In this document: in pieces, positions 1 to 7,362 of the stretch | How positions within the stretch are numbered: position 1 is the first letter of the stretch | How the letters are laid out: the number at the start of each line of letters is the position of its first letter | NCBI GenBank assembly: GCA_003024985.2 | Contig: PXIH01S0012086.1 | From: Euperipatoides rowelli | Lineage: Eukaryota; Onychophora; Udeonychophora; Euonychophora; Peripatopsidae | Strand: one strand, 5' to 3' | DNA: 11,864 bases | Position numbers and translations under genes: made by a program | The notes under the pieces: generated by a model | What the model was told of the DNA's origin: nothing | What the model saw: the letters and a program-made list of their open reading frames with translations, nothing else | The model's database searches: none

Positions 1-626
1 CTATTAATTACAGTATAAATTATATATATAAATACATTATATTATTGTTGTTGTTGTTGGAGTCTGAACATATAAGAAGCTGGACATGTATCTCTCTAGG
101 AGGTCCATGTACAGGGTTGTTATAACATAAATATAAAATACTAACTATAACAGTTTGGATGTCTGATAGTGTATATGTACAATAAATTAAGTTATTTAAG
201 CATCATAAGGGTATGGGGAGATTATATTTAATCAGTATTATAATGTTATGAAGCAATTTGATGGAAAAATTTAAAATCAGGATATGAACTAATGTCCTTT
301 TGCATTCAAGATGAATGTTGAGATAAATATATACAGTATATAGTAGATCACTTGAAAATTTAAAAACAAATTGTACTTTTGAAGTTAACAACTTAGAGTT
401 ACCCAAGTGTTACTATTTTGAATCATTCTTTTTAACTTTGCTAATAAGTATCAATAAATTATCAAATAGTTCACCAAAAATAAAAAAAAATTATGTGCGA
501 ACCAGTTAGGGTTAAGCTTGCAAAAATTTCTCTATAATTCATTTCTGTGCTATAAAAGACTGACATTTGTTAAAAGACTTCAAGCTCTAATTAATAAACA
601 AAATTAAAATGACCCAGTCCAGTTAC
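1..626. other. Intronic sequence, no gene seen
   Basis: This stretch should be the intron following the PRPF3 exon at 770-627. It is AT-rich and begins with a short TA run and a (TTG)5 tract at about 45-59. No PRPF3 exon carrying the RISNLMRVL-type block is visible. A short minus-strand open frame at 203-406 has no recognisable features and is attributed to chance. Confidence 0.6.
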
Positions 627-770
627 CTTTAGGTTCTGGTGGTGGTTCCAATCCTAGACGTATTTTTTCTTGTTTTTCTTTCCATGCTTCTCGCCTGTTT
701 TGACGCCTTAATTTTTTCCGTTCTTTTTTAGTAAGCATTACAGGTAAATGAACTGGCTTAGTGGGCTCGG
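627..770 (-). CDS. PRPF3: PRPF3 internal exon e (basic [12 protein letters not shown] helix)
   Basis: This 144-nt exon is two bases, 47 codons and one base. After a linker ([11 protein letters not shown]) it encodes [20 protein letters not shown] and then [14 protein letters not shown], very close to human [20 protein letters not shown] and GLMPPPEPK. This strongly basic, probably helical stretch is the start of the PRP3 domain, a region the family uses to contact the U4/U6 RNA duplex (family knowledge). The acceptor is CCATTCTTAG ending at 771 behind a T tract; the donor is AAAG|GTAACT (627/626), phase 1, consistent with a following GTN (Val). The next exon should carry the block that in human holds the retinitis pigmentosa-associated residues (P493/T494, from memory); it lies beyond the left edge. 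Confidence 0.96.
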
Positions 771-854
771 CTAAGAATGGAAAAAAAAAAACAAGATCAC
801 ATCTTTTTTCAATGAAATTATATCAATAAAACATTTATTTTTATGACAAACAGT

Positions 855-1022
855 AGAAAATAGCAAAATTTCTTATGTATAAACATGCTTGAGAACAATG
901 ACATTATGAACAGTATATTTACTAAACATACATTTGGAGAATGGCATTGCAAATAATGTGCACTAAATATGCATGTGAAAAATGGCACTGTGAACAATAA
1001 GTGTACTAAACATTTATGTTTA
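855..1022. repeat. Minisatellite, about 45-bp unit, 3-4 decayed copies
   Basis: Clear copies start at 891, 937 and 978, with lengths of 46, 41 and about 45 bp, and a more decayed copy at about 855-890. The shared pattern is GAGAATGGCAT, then TGAACAATA, then GTGTACTAAACAT and a final CATGTG-like stretch. The period shows in the antisense reading frame as repeated CLVHLLF / CLVNILF peptides, a by-product of the repeat and not a gene. The last unit runs directly into the truncated end of the copia remnant. Confidence 0.75.
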
Positions 1023-1028
1023 GTACAC
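1001..1028. repeat. Perfect 13-bp inverted repeat with 2-nt loop
   Basis: GTGTACTAAACAT (1001-1013) is followed by TT and then its exact reverse complement ATGTTTAGTACAC (1016-1028). It straddles the junction between the minisatellite and the copia remnant and can form a 13-bp hairpin. Confidence 0.9.
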
Positions 1029-1660
1029 CCCACTCTGCATCACAATAGGATCAAAGAGACAAAGTAGAGCTTCCCCCAAGTCTGATAACATACTGTATCC
1101 TTTGGTAGTACTCAAATATCTGAGTATCCTTTTAACTCCACCCCAATCTGACTGTGTTGGACTAGACACTCTTCTGGCAAGTAAATTTGTTGACAATAAA
1201 ATGTCAGGCCTAGATACCACAGCAAGATAGATTAAACTCCCTATTGTCCTTTGATACAGTATGTTGTTGCTCAACGTAGGACTTTCAGCATGATGATTTC
1301 CATTCAAGAAATCAGACACCATTGGAGTATGAGTGGTGTAAATATCCTTGATGCCTACATTTTTTTTAGTTTCTCGATCTTGGATGCTTGATGTAAGTAA
1401 TAACAATTGTTTTCATTGTCATGTTGTATGTTTATGCCCAAATAACACAATATGTTTCCTAGATTTTTCAGTCCATATTCCCGACTTAATGATTTAATAA
1501 CAAAATCTATGTTCTCAATTTGTGCACTAACTATTAACAGGTCATCTACTGTACATGAATCTGTATAAATGATAGTGTCGGAATCGTCCAGATAATAAAA
1601 AACACTGGTCAGCTCTACTAGACCTATATCCTCTATCACTAAGTGACTTATCAAATCTAA
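1022..1660 (-). pseudogene. Copia reverse transcriptase, C-terminal part, frameshifted
   Basis: Two overlapping open frames (1654-1355 and 1406-1020) each carry part of a copia RT. The first has the catalytic box as TVDDLLIVS in place of Y-V-DD, then LSREYGLKNLGNILCYLGI, the conserved LG-x-FLGI element. The second has YQRTIGSLIYLAVVSRPDI and WGGVKRILRYLSTTKGY. A frameshift near 1390 separates them. The second frame runs out at the minisatellite/hairpin junction at about 1028, before any RNase H active site. The Tyr to Thr change in the catalytic box and the break argue against activity. Confidence 0.88.
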
Positions 1661-2387
1661 TATGCCATGCTCTGGCAGCTTGCTTTAATCCATAAATTGA
1701 CTTATGTAATTATATATTTATCTTTGTTTGTCTTGCCATGGACCTTCTGGTCCCCTCATATAAATTACTTCATGTAATTCACTATACAGAAAGGCAGATG
1801 TGGTGTCGCAATGTCTGATATGTAATTTTTCGTTTCCAGCCAATATCAATAAAGCATAGGTCATATCATAGTCCAAACTGAATTGTCAACTGCAACCTTG
1901 TGCTACAAGCCTAGCTTTAATCTTGCTTACCTTTTTCATCTCGTTTAATTGTACTATAATATGTCCAACAACATACTTATAATTCTTAAATTTTCCTCTG
2001 GATTTACTGGCTCCCATACTTGATTTTTCTCAATAACCTTTATCTCCTCCATTATAGCTCTGTGCCACAATATATTTTCATTGGTAGTTGTGTTTCCAAT
2101 TTTCTGATTCTTCCGATATGACAGATCTGAAATATCACTAGCTATAAGGCTAACACCATTTTTGTAACAATCTAGTTCTATTGACTTAGTATCTAAATCA
2201 CTCGATTCAAGCTTTTTGTTACCCTTTTTAGAGATATTAACTCTTTTAGTCTTTTAATACATACAGTATATTGTTAATTTTCTAACACTGCCCTACCTAT
2301 GGTGTCATTATCTCTGATATGACACTCGTCTTTAACAAACTGTATATTAAATCCTTGCTTAAGCGTGGCTGTCATTGATATCACATT

Positions 2388-2630
2388 CTATTTTCTCTCT
2401 GGAGCAACCCATACTTCATTAATCTCTATTTTTCCTTCTCCTAACATTGTTAGAAAACCATTGCATTTCCCTGTAACTTCAATATCATTTGAATTACCCC
2501 GTGGAATAAAAGTAAACTCTGGTGTTGCCACAGCGTTGGTAATCACATCCTCAGAAGTGCACATGTGATAGGAGATTCCAGTTTCAATTACCCATTTATC
2601 ATAAATCATTTCAGTTTCAAACGATTCCAT
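2388..2630 (-). pseudogene. Copia gag-start/protease-like fragment, 80 codons
   Basis: An open frame starting MESFETEMIYDK passes straight into WVIETGISYHM. This is the copia protease active-site block, usually W-DSGAS-HM, with the catalytic Asp-Ser/Thr-Gly triad changed to Glu-Thr-Gly. It then continues to VTGKCNGF and INEVWVAPERK, the downstream beta strands and LYVP-like block. The start follows an AT-rich leader ending GGAAGCAAAATGG. The expected gag and zinc knuckle between the Met and the protease are absent, so the gag start appears joined to the protease by deletion. Further leftward, ISMTATLKQGF continues the usual pre-integrase lead-in. The loss of the catalytic Asp supports decay. 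Confidence 0.8.
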
Positions 2631-2636
2631 TTTGCT

Positions 2637-3975
2637 TCCGATTGATAAAATTTAGACTTGACGAACAATTTTTTAATCAGCGTATCAGTCGCATAATCTG
2701 ATAAAATTCATATAAATAAATCCACTTCAAATCAAATGTCACTTATTTAATCAGATGATGTACATATAATACTTTACCAAAAGTTCACTTTTCCAATACT
2801 ATACTAGGTTATATCTATCACAAACTAGAAACTAAATTACTCAATCCAATAATGGCCGCCGTCAAACACACACACACAAAAAAAAGGACGCTATCCCATC
2901 ATCATATGGTGAAACATGACGTCAGAGTAAGTCATAAAATAAGGCATATAAATAAAACAAAAAATATTACACAAAATAAACATGCCAGGTGGACAAATGT
3001 TATATTAGTGTTAATATTGAAAATTAATAAATGTGAAATATCTAATATATATTAGTAGAAAACTGTGAGTAGAAATAATATGACTGACATTGAAAAATTT
3101 AACATTAAATCTCAGCATTTAAAAGTTACCTGTGTGGTCATCATCATTTGTGGATTATAATTGAGTTATAAATTTATTAATCCTAAACGTATTAAAGCCT
3201 ATTATAGTCAACATTTGTGCTGTGAATAATATAGAATTTACTAGAGTTGATCAAGAATGAGAAGATTACAAAATTAACTGCTGGATAGGCACACCATTTC
3301 TCAGTGAAATAAACCATAAACAATGTGAAACATTTTTTCAAAATGATGATTGATTGAAAACTATTCTTTTTGTATTGTATGATCAGTACTTTTATATAGT
3401 ATATGAATTTTAGGGATTGGATCCCCAGTGAGTCTTTTCCCATCCAAATGTCAGTATATTTAGTCATTTTAAAGTTTTAAATTACATAATATATTATACA
3501 AAATTCTTTATCTAAAAATTAAACATGTAATGCCAGCTGTCCCTAATACAGTATGATGAAAGAATAAAGATAAAGAATAAGCGAGTTTTCAATGTCTAAC
3601 AACAAAAATACTATATATGGCTGTATGATAGAGAAAATGACTGTTTCTTTATTCATCCATTATTTTTCAAAAACTCAAACCATCCACTGAACTTTTAAAA
3701 AAAAAATTACGGTAATGAGTAAATGGTTACAGTCCAGCACAGGAATGGCCTTTTGCACAGTAGCGAACATTCAGATTTTTAATGCAAGTGAAATTAATCA
3801 ATACTGTGTGCACTGCAAATAAAAAAAGCCAATAAATGGAATAGCAAACTGACTAACTTTTTTTTTTGTCCCATAATTGTAAAATCAAGGAGTTAAAGAA
3901 ATATACAGTAATCTAAAAGCACATCAAACATGGTCACTTAACAATGCATCATTTCTATTAGGAGAATTAAAATAC
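2637..3975. other. Rest of the 3.2 kb intron; (CA)n tract, no gene seen
   Basis: The first 200 bases would be the copia 5' leader or LTR (minus strand), but no second LTR copy or TG...CA ends can be paired here. A short (CA)n-(A)n tract lies at about 2865-2883, just after a GGCCGCCGTC spot. From 2900 to 3975 the sequence is AT-rich with A and T runs. A minus-strand open frame at 3192-3467 shows no recognisable domain. Confidence 0.55.
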
Positions 3976-4058
3976 CTGGCGGCCGCATCTGAGTAGGATG
4001 TTCAATAAGATTGTTAATGCCTTCAATTTTTATAGTTTCATCTTCTTTTAATGGATAA
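3976..4058 (-). CDS. PRPF3: PRPF3 internal exon d (LIEHPTQ segment)
   Basis: This 83-nt exon starts with one base completing Ser, then 27 codons, then one base of the next codon. It encodes a variable acidic linker (YPLKEDETIKIEG) followed by INNLIEHPTQMRPP, matching human ITNLVEHPAQLNPP. The acceptor is TTCATTCCAG ending at 4059 and the donor is CCAG|GTATTT (3976/3975). The phase-1 end joins to CC at the start of the 770 exon, making GCC (Ala). The GCGGCCGCC run within it is the most GC-rich spot of the gene in this window. The downstream intron is 3.2 kb and carries the copia remnant. Confidence 0.95.
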
Positions 4059-4377
4059 CTGGAATGAATAAACAGAAATAAAAACCTCTTAACCAGAAAT
4101 GACAAAATCTTAATTGGTATAATAGAATATAAGCTACTTTAAAAAGTCGTATTATAAAACTAAAAGAATGTGTTAAATTTTGTAATTTTCTTGTTTAAAC
4201 AATAGAGAAAAAAAAGATACATTTTAAATTTTAAAACCAACAAAGCATTTATAAAAGTTTGATTTACAGTACATCCAAGACTAAGAAGCATTTGATTATA
4301 TTTCAGACATGCTCAAAATATATTTGATATAAAATTAATTTGCATATGCTGTATAAAAAAATATTTTATTGTTCTAC
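4059..4377 (-). other. PRPF3: PRPF3 intron, 319 nt
   Basis: This is the intron between the IEWWD exon and the LIEHPTQ exon. It is phase 2, with GTAGAA at the 5' end and CATTCCAG at the 3' end, and is AT-rich with no visible mobile element. Confidence 0.85.
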
Positions 4378-4436
4378 CTTTCATGGTGCAGAATGGCAGC
4401 ATCCCACCATTCAATGTTAGGCACCTCATCTTCTTT
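4378..4436 (-). CDS. PRPF3: PRPF3 internal exon c (IEWWD segment)
   Basis: This 59-nt exon is 19 codons plus two bases, encoding [19 protein letters not shown]. It matches the conserved IEWWD block of PRPF3 (human PEIEWWDSYII). The acceptor is TTTTCTAAG ending at 4437, phase 0, after a T-rich tract in a 77-nt intron. The donor is AAAG|GTAGAA (4378/4377), leaving AG, which joins with the first T of the next exon to make AGT (Ser). The residues after WWD differ from the vertebrate sequence, as expected for a less conserved linker. A later AG, four bases into the exon, would break the frame, so the first AG was chosen. Confidence 0.93.
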
Positions 4437-4513
4437 CTTAGAAAAGAAAAATAAACCATTTTACTTTTTAACACTAAAAATAATAAAACTTCAACAATCA
4501 AAACAAAACCTAC

Positions 4514-4615
4514 TATTTCTTTCTTTGGTGCAATTAGAGCTAACTTTGTAGCTGAAACAATACCAGTTTTCTTAGCTGCTTGAGCAATTTCATTCTGTAG
4601 CTTTTCAAGCTGAGC
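4514..4615 (-). CDS. PRPF3: PRPF3 internal exon b (AQLEKLQ to LALIAPKKE segment)
   Basis: This 102-nt exon is exactly 34 codons, phase 0 at both ends. It runs from [19 protein letters not shown] to [10 protein letters not shown], nearly the human wording ([29 protein letters not shown]). The acceptor is CCCTTAG ending at 4616, behind a run of 14 T on the minus strand. The donor is ATA|GTAGGT, weaker than the other donors because there is no G before GT. The upstream intron is about 4.2 kb and a palindromic microsatellite begins only 21-25 nt from the exon. The downstream intron is only 77 nt, so this exon and the next are probably recognised as a pair across the short intron (inference). Confidence 0.96.
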
Positions 4616-4636
4616 CTAAGGGAAAAAAAAAAAAAA

Positions 4637-4903
4637 TTATATACTGTGTATATATACAGTGTATATACAGTATGTACATACAGTATATATACATTATATA
4701 CAGTATATACTGTATATATACACACTATTTATACTGTATATACATTTACATACAGTATATATATATACTGTATATACAGTATATATTGTATACATACTGT
4801 ATATTTACTGTATATACTGTTATATATACTGTATATATAGATATACTGTATATACAGTACATATTGTATGCATATATACAGTATATACTGTATATAGTAT
4901 AGC
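4637..4903. repeat. Palindromic microsatellite (TATACTGTATATACAGTA)n
   Basis: About 265 bp consists almost entirely of TATACTGTATA and TATACAGTATA words in an irregular 9-12 bp period. Each word is its own reverse complement or that of its neighbour, so the array can fold back at many registers. Open frames across it (TVYTVYI / IYSIYCIY peptides) are by-products. Together with a 14-base A run (T run on the minus strand) it lies immediately before the PRPF3 acceptor at 4616 in transcription order. Confidence 0.95.
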
Positions 4904-5240
4904 GATTGCTATAGTATTATATTTGTTTAGAAATCATTTGTTTACATTTGCTCGCGCATTCCATATGTTTTAGTTTCCTCTGTGACATGTTTACTTTGCT
5001 TAGGTATATGCATCACAGATTTGTTTGTTTGAAATTGTTATGTCATAGTGATTATAATGCTATTGACGACCCGGGAAGAAAAAGAATCAGTGGTGTCAAG
5101 TGTGTTTATAATTTATGTTTGTACTTTTTATAAGAGAATGTCTTTTTTATTTCATATAATACAAACTTTTTCATAATAGTGATCATCAGTGAACAATAAA
5201 GTAAAATAAATTTAATTTATAAATGAATTTCGGTGTTTCT
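4904..5240. other. Intron stretch, nothing recognised
   Basis: Ordinary AT-rich intronic sequence, with one small GC patch near 5066-5075 (GACGACCCGGG). No exon-like or mobile-element coding signal was recognised on either strand. Confidence 0.5.
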
Positions 5241-5520
5241 TCTACTGTATATTTCCAGGTTGCTAAGGCAACAATAGTCTATGACGGTGGTTCAGTGGAT
5301 TTAAAAACATGTACCATAGCTGCCAACCTTACAATGTCAAAATTAGGAGTGGGGAGGTCTTGTGAGTCATCTTCCAGTGGGATCAGGGGAGATCCCACCC
5401 CTGGAAATTTGATCCGATTTAACGTCACAATATGTACTAATGACAATAGGATACAATTTACTATCACTTCTGGCATCAGTCCCAGAAAAGGGTCCATTTT
5501 TTACATGCCTTTATCTAAGT
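5241..5520. other. GC-richer island with open frames on both strands, unclassified
   Basis: This part stands out from the AT-rich intron; 5341-5400 is about 55% G+C by count. It is open on the plus strand across 5223-5573 (116 codons) and on the minus strand across 5497-5279 (72 codons, including KFPGVGSPLIPLEDDSQDLP). I recognise neither protein, and neither is flanked by PRPF3-compatible splice signals. It begins with an X-box-like palindrome and contains an 8-bp hairpin (GTGGGATC at 5377-5384, GATCCCAC at 5391-5398). It may be an unknown repeat fragment, an intronic regulatory element or a decayed transposon. Confidence 0.4.
5259..5272. promoter_or_regulatory. RFX X-box-like palindrome
   Basis: GTTGCTAAGGCAAC has two near-perfect inverted half-sites (GTTGC and GCAAC) with X-box spacing, matching the known RFX consensus GTTGCCATGGCAAC except in the centre. 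It is deep inside a PRPF3 intron. Function is inferred from motif only and chance occurrence is possible. Confidence 0.4.
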
Positions 5521-5680
5521 ACAGTATAGTGAATTATTTATTTCTGAGCAAAACAATGTTGCATGTTCAGTAAAGTCTAAAACTAGATTCATTTTTCTCA
5601 TAAAATGCATCACCAATAAATTTTTATTCTTTTATGTAATTCATTTCTTTCCCACTAACATCTGCAGCTGTGCTCTATAT

Positions 5681-5865
5681 TTGTGGTGCATTATGGGTAG
5701 ATGGTACAGAAACTCAGTCACCATATTAGATTGCAATGCATTATGGGGAATGTGATCCAGAATCTAGTCATGTGATCTGAAGTCGGCCATCTTGGATTAC
5801 AATGCATTATGGGGGATGTGGTCCAGAACATAGACAATAAATTGGAACAGGAAGGCCATCTTGGA
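5681..5865. repeat. Tandem repeat, about 65-bp unit, three copies
   Basis: Units start at 5681 (50 bp), 5731 (66 bp) and 5797 (69 bp). Each opens with a TTGCAATGCATTATGGGG-like block followed by TGTGRTCCAGAA. Copies two and three end in GGCCATCTTGGA; copy one ends in the related CCATATTAGA. The spacer between the blocks varies. The opening block resembles part of the ZNF143/STAF site in reverse, and the closing block resembles a YY1 site (GCCATCTTG); these are motif resemblances only. Confidence 0.8.
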
Positions 5866-5963
5866 TCTAGTGCTGGTTAATCCAGAGTGGGAGAGTCAAT
5901 CCCATCAAGTAATATCATATTCCGGATAATAAAGCTTTAAATGCTCTAATACCTAGAAAAAAA

Positions 5964-6033
5964 CAGGAACGGGAAGTCACCTTTGACCCAGAACCGGAAG
6001 AGACCAAACCAGAAACCGGAAGTGTTCCAGAAC
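5964..6033. repeat. Three 22-25 bp repeats each with a GGAAG core
   Basis: Approximate units are 5964-5988, 5989-6010 and 6011-6033. Each has an (A)ACSGGAAG core: AACGGGAAGT, AACCGGAAGA and AACCGGAAGT, with ACC or CCAGA spacers. The last two match the ETS-factor core CCGGAAG. The array directly precedes the LINE fragment. Confidence 0.6.
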
Positions 6034-6053
6034 AGACAAATTATATCTACTCA

Positions 6054-7150
6054 CACTGCTTATTATATACTGATGATGTTAAAAAACATATAATAGATTC
6101 AAATGATCATTTAACACTCCAAAAAGATCTTACTTTATTATTTCTATGGTGTGAAGAAAAACAATTTTGAAATTAATTTAGATAAAACTGAAAGTAAGAG
6201 TATAAGAGTGAAAACTAATAAATATAATTATGAAATAAACAATAAATTAATAAAATATGTAAATGTTCACATTGATCTAGGAATAATTATAGCTGAAAAA
6301 TTTACTTTTTATAATCATTCGCTAAAAATAGGAAAAACTATTAAGACTAAATTTAGAATCTTAAATAATTACTTCAAATACTGTATATAGATCAATACAC
6401 TTTTAAGACACTTTATGAAATATTTATACAACCAAGCCTAGACTATGGAAATTCCATTATAAATCGTCTATATATAAAAAAACAATAAACACCGTGAAAA
6501 TATTTTTAGAAACCTAACAAAAAAAAAAAAAAAAGAAAATTACATAATATAGATTACAAATAAAGATTATCTATGATTAACTCTAACTCTTATTCAAAGA
6601 AAAATATGCAATTATTTAATTTTTATTTATAAAAAAAATCATTAACAAAAATCATGACAATCTATTAACCTTAAAAACTATGGAGATTCACACAACTATG
6701 GTATTTTATTGAGGCCCACAAAATCTAGCAGAGTTAAGAACTCTATAATAATTAGATACTGTATATAAAGAATTGGAATTCTTTGGATAAAAGTTTTTTG
6801 ATCATTCCCTGAGCCACTTTAAAAAAAGTATTTATTCTATGAAGATTGACCATTTAGACTATCAATAATAATTTAGATCCTAATTTTCTTGCAGATTTTT
6901 AAAATTTATATTTTGAGAATTAAAAAGTATTGAATTGTAATCCATCTTACTTTCACTTTTTGACAGATATATTATTGAGATTTGGTTTGTATCTTTTTGT
7001 TTTTATGTAATTATTTTCATGGTTGCGTTTGTTTTTTCCCATTACTTATTGTTATGTGTTGTCATATGTGTTGAATGTGATTTTTGATTTTATACAAGAA
7101 TATCTAATTCTTAGACAATAAAGAATAATTGAATTAATTAATTGAATATA
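6054..7150 (+). mobile_element. 5'-truncated non-LTR retrotransposon (LINE) fragment
   Basis: Plus-strand pieces follow the second half of a Jockey/CR1-type reverse transcriptase. LLYTDD (6060-6077) is the catalytic YADD box with Ala changed to Thr. LWCEEKQF (6144-6167) then gives way to EINLDKTES after a one-base T excess, putting the rest in another frame. DLGIIIAEKFTF follows (about 6280-6310), and after a further frameshift near 6391-6407, YEIFIQPSLDYGNS (about 6414-6456). Decayed remains of the usual RGxxxWNSLPExLK block appear around 6750-6830. The AT-rich tail to about 7150 ends with AATAAAG and AATTG-type repeats, like a LINE 3' end. The upstream part of the element is absent. It sits antisense to PRPF3 in the 4.2 kb intron and is certainly inactive. 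Confidence 0.87.
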
Positions 7151-7362
7151 TAGGCAGCACCCAGCTTAATAAAAACACCATGTTACAAGAAAAAGAGCCA
7201 CATGCTAACACACTACAGTATATACTGTATGCATTCTCAAAAGTAATTGATCAGGTGATACTTTTTAATTATGTGATAACTACATAAAAGACAGTTTACG
7301 TACAATAGTTATCACAAAACAAACTTTTTTTAAAAAAAATATTATTATACGAGACAAAATAT
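7151..7362. other. Spacer between LINE tail and gypsy fragment
   Basis: AT-rich sequence with one ACAGTATATACTGT palindrome at about 7216-7229. No coding signal was seen. Confidence 0.5.

Larger units (their letters stand above)
1022..2636 (-). mobile_element. Decayed, internally deleted Ty1/copia retrotransposon
   Basis: Minus-strand fragments follow the order of a copia polyprotein: a short start plus protease-like piece (2630-2388), then reverse transcriptase pieces from about 2100 down to 1022. The RT landmarks run in order: KNQVWEPV (about 2020), KARLVAQG (about 1910), TSAFLYSEL and VIYMRGPEGPW (about 1807-1738), SIYGLKQAARAW (about 1700-1650), TVDDLLIVS at the YVDD site (about 1555-1528), then RTIGSLIYLAVVSRPDI and VKRILRYL (about 1255-1105). 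Stops and frameshifts separate them, for example near 1390 and in 1700-1900. The integrase, most of gag and RNase H are missing, and I could not find paired LTRs. It lies in a PRPF3 intron in the same orientation as the gene and is surely inactive. Confidence 0.9.

Noticed and set aside
644-654. GGTTCCAATCC, resembling a tRNA or SINE B box
   Set aside because: It lies inside PRPF3 exon e and is explained by the coding sequence; no A box or tRNA fold nearby.
818-1033. Minus-strand open frame of 71 codons with hydrophobic periodic peptide
   Set aside because: The periodicity is the 45-bp minisatellite; there is no independent sign of a membrane protein.
2365-2568. Plus-strand open frame of 67 codons
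   Set aside because: It is antisense to the copia protease fragment and matches nothing.
2852-3055. Plus-strand open frame starting MAAVKHTHTKKR
   Set aside because: It spans a (CA)n-(A)n tract and then low-complexity Lys/Asn sequence; no domain or splice context.
3192-3467. Minus-strand open frame of 91 codons in the 3.2 kb intron
   Set aside because: No recognisable domain, AT-driven composition, and no splice signals compatible with PRPF3.
4369-4551. Plus-strand open frame of 60 codons
   Set aside because: It is the antisense shadow of PRPF3 exons b and c and the short intron between them.
4646-4973. Several plus-strand open frames of 64-104 codons rich in Tyr, Ile and Val
   Set aside because: They are read-through of the TATACTGTATA microsatellite, open in all three frames because the repeat lacks most stops. 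No gene.
5681-5865. Possible CRISPR-like repeat-spacer pattern
   Set aside because: Only three diverged units with related spacers in a eukaryotic intron; this is a minisatellite.
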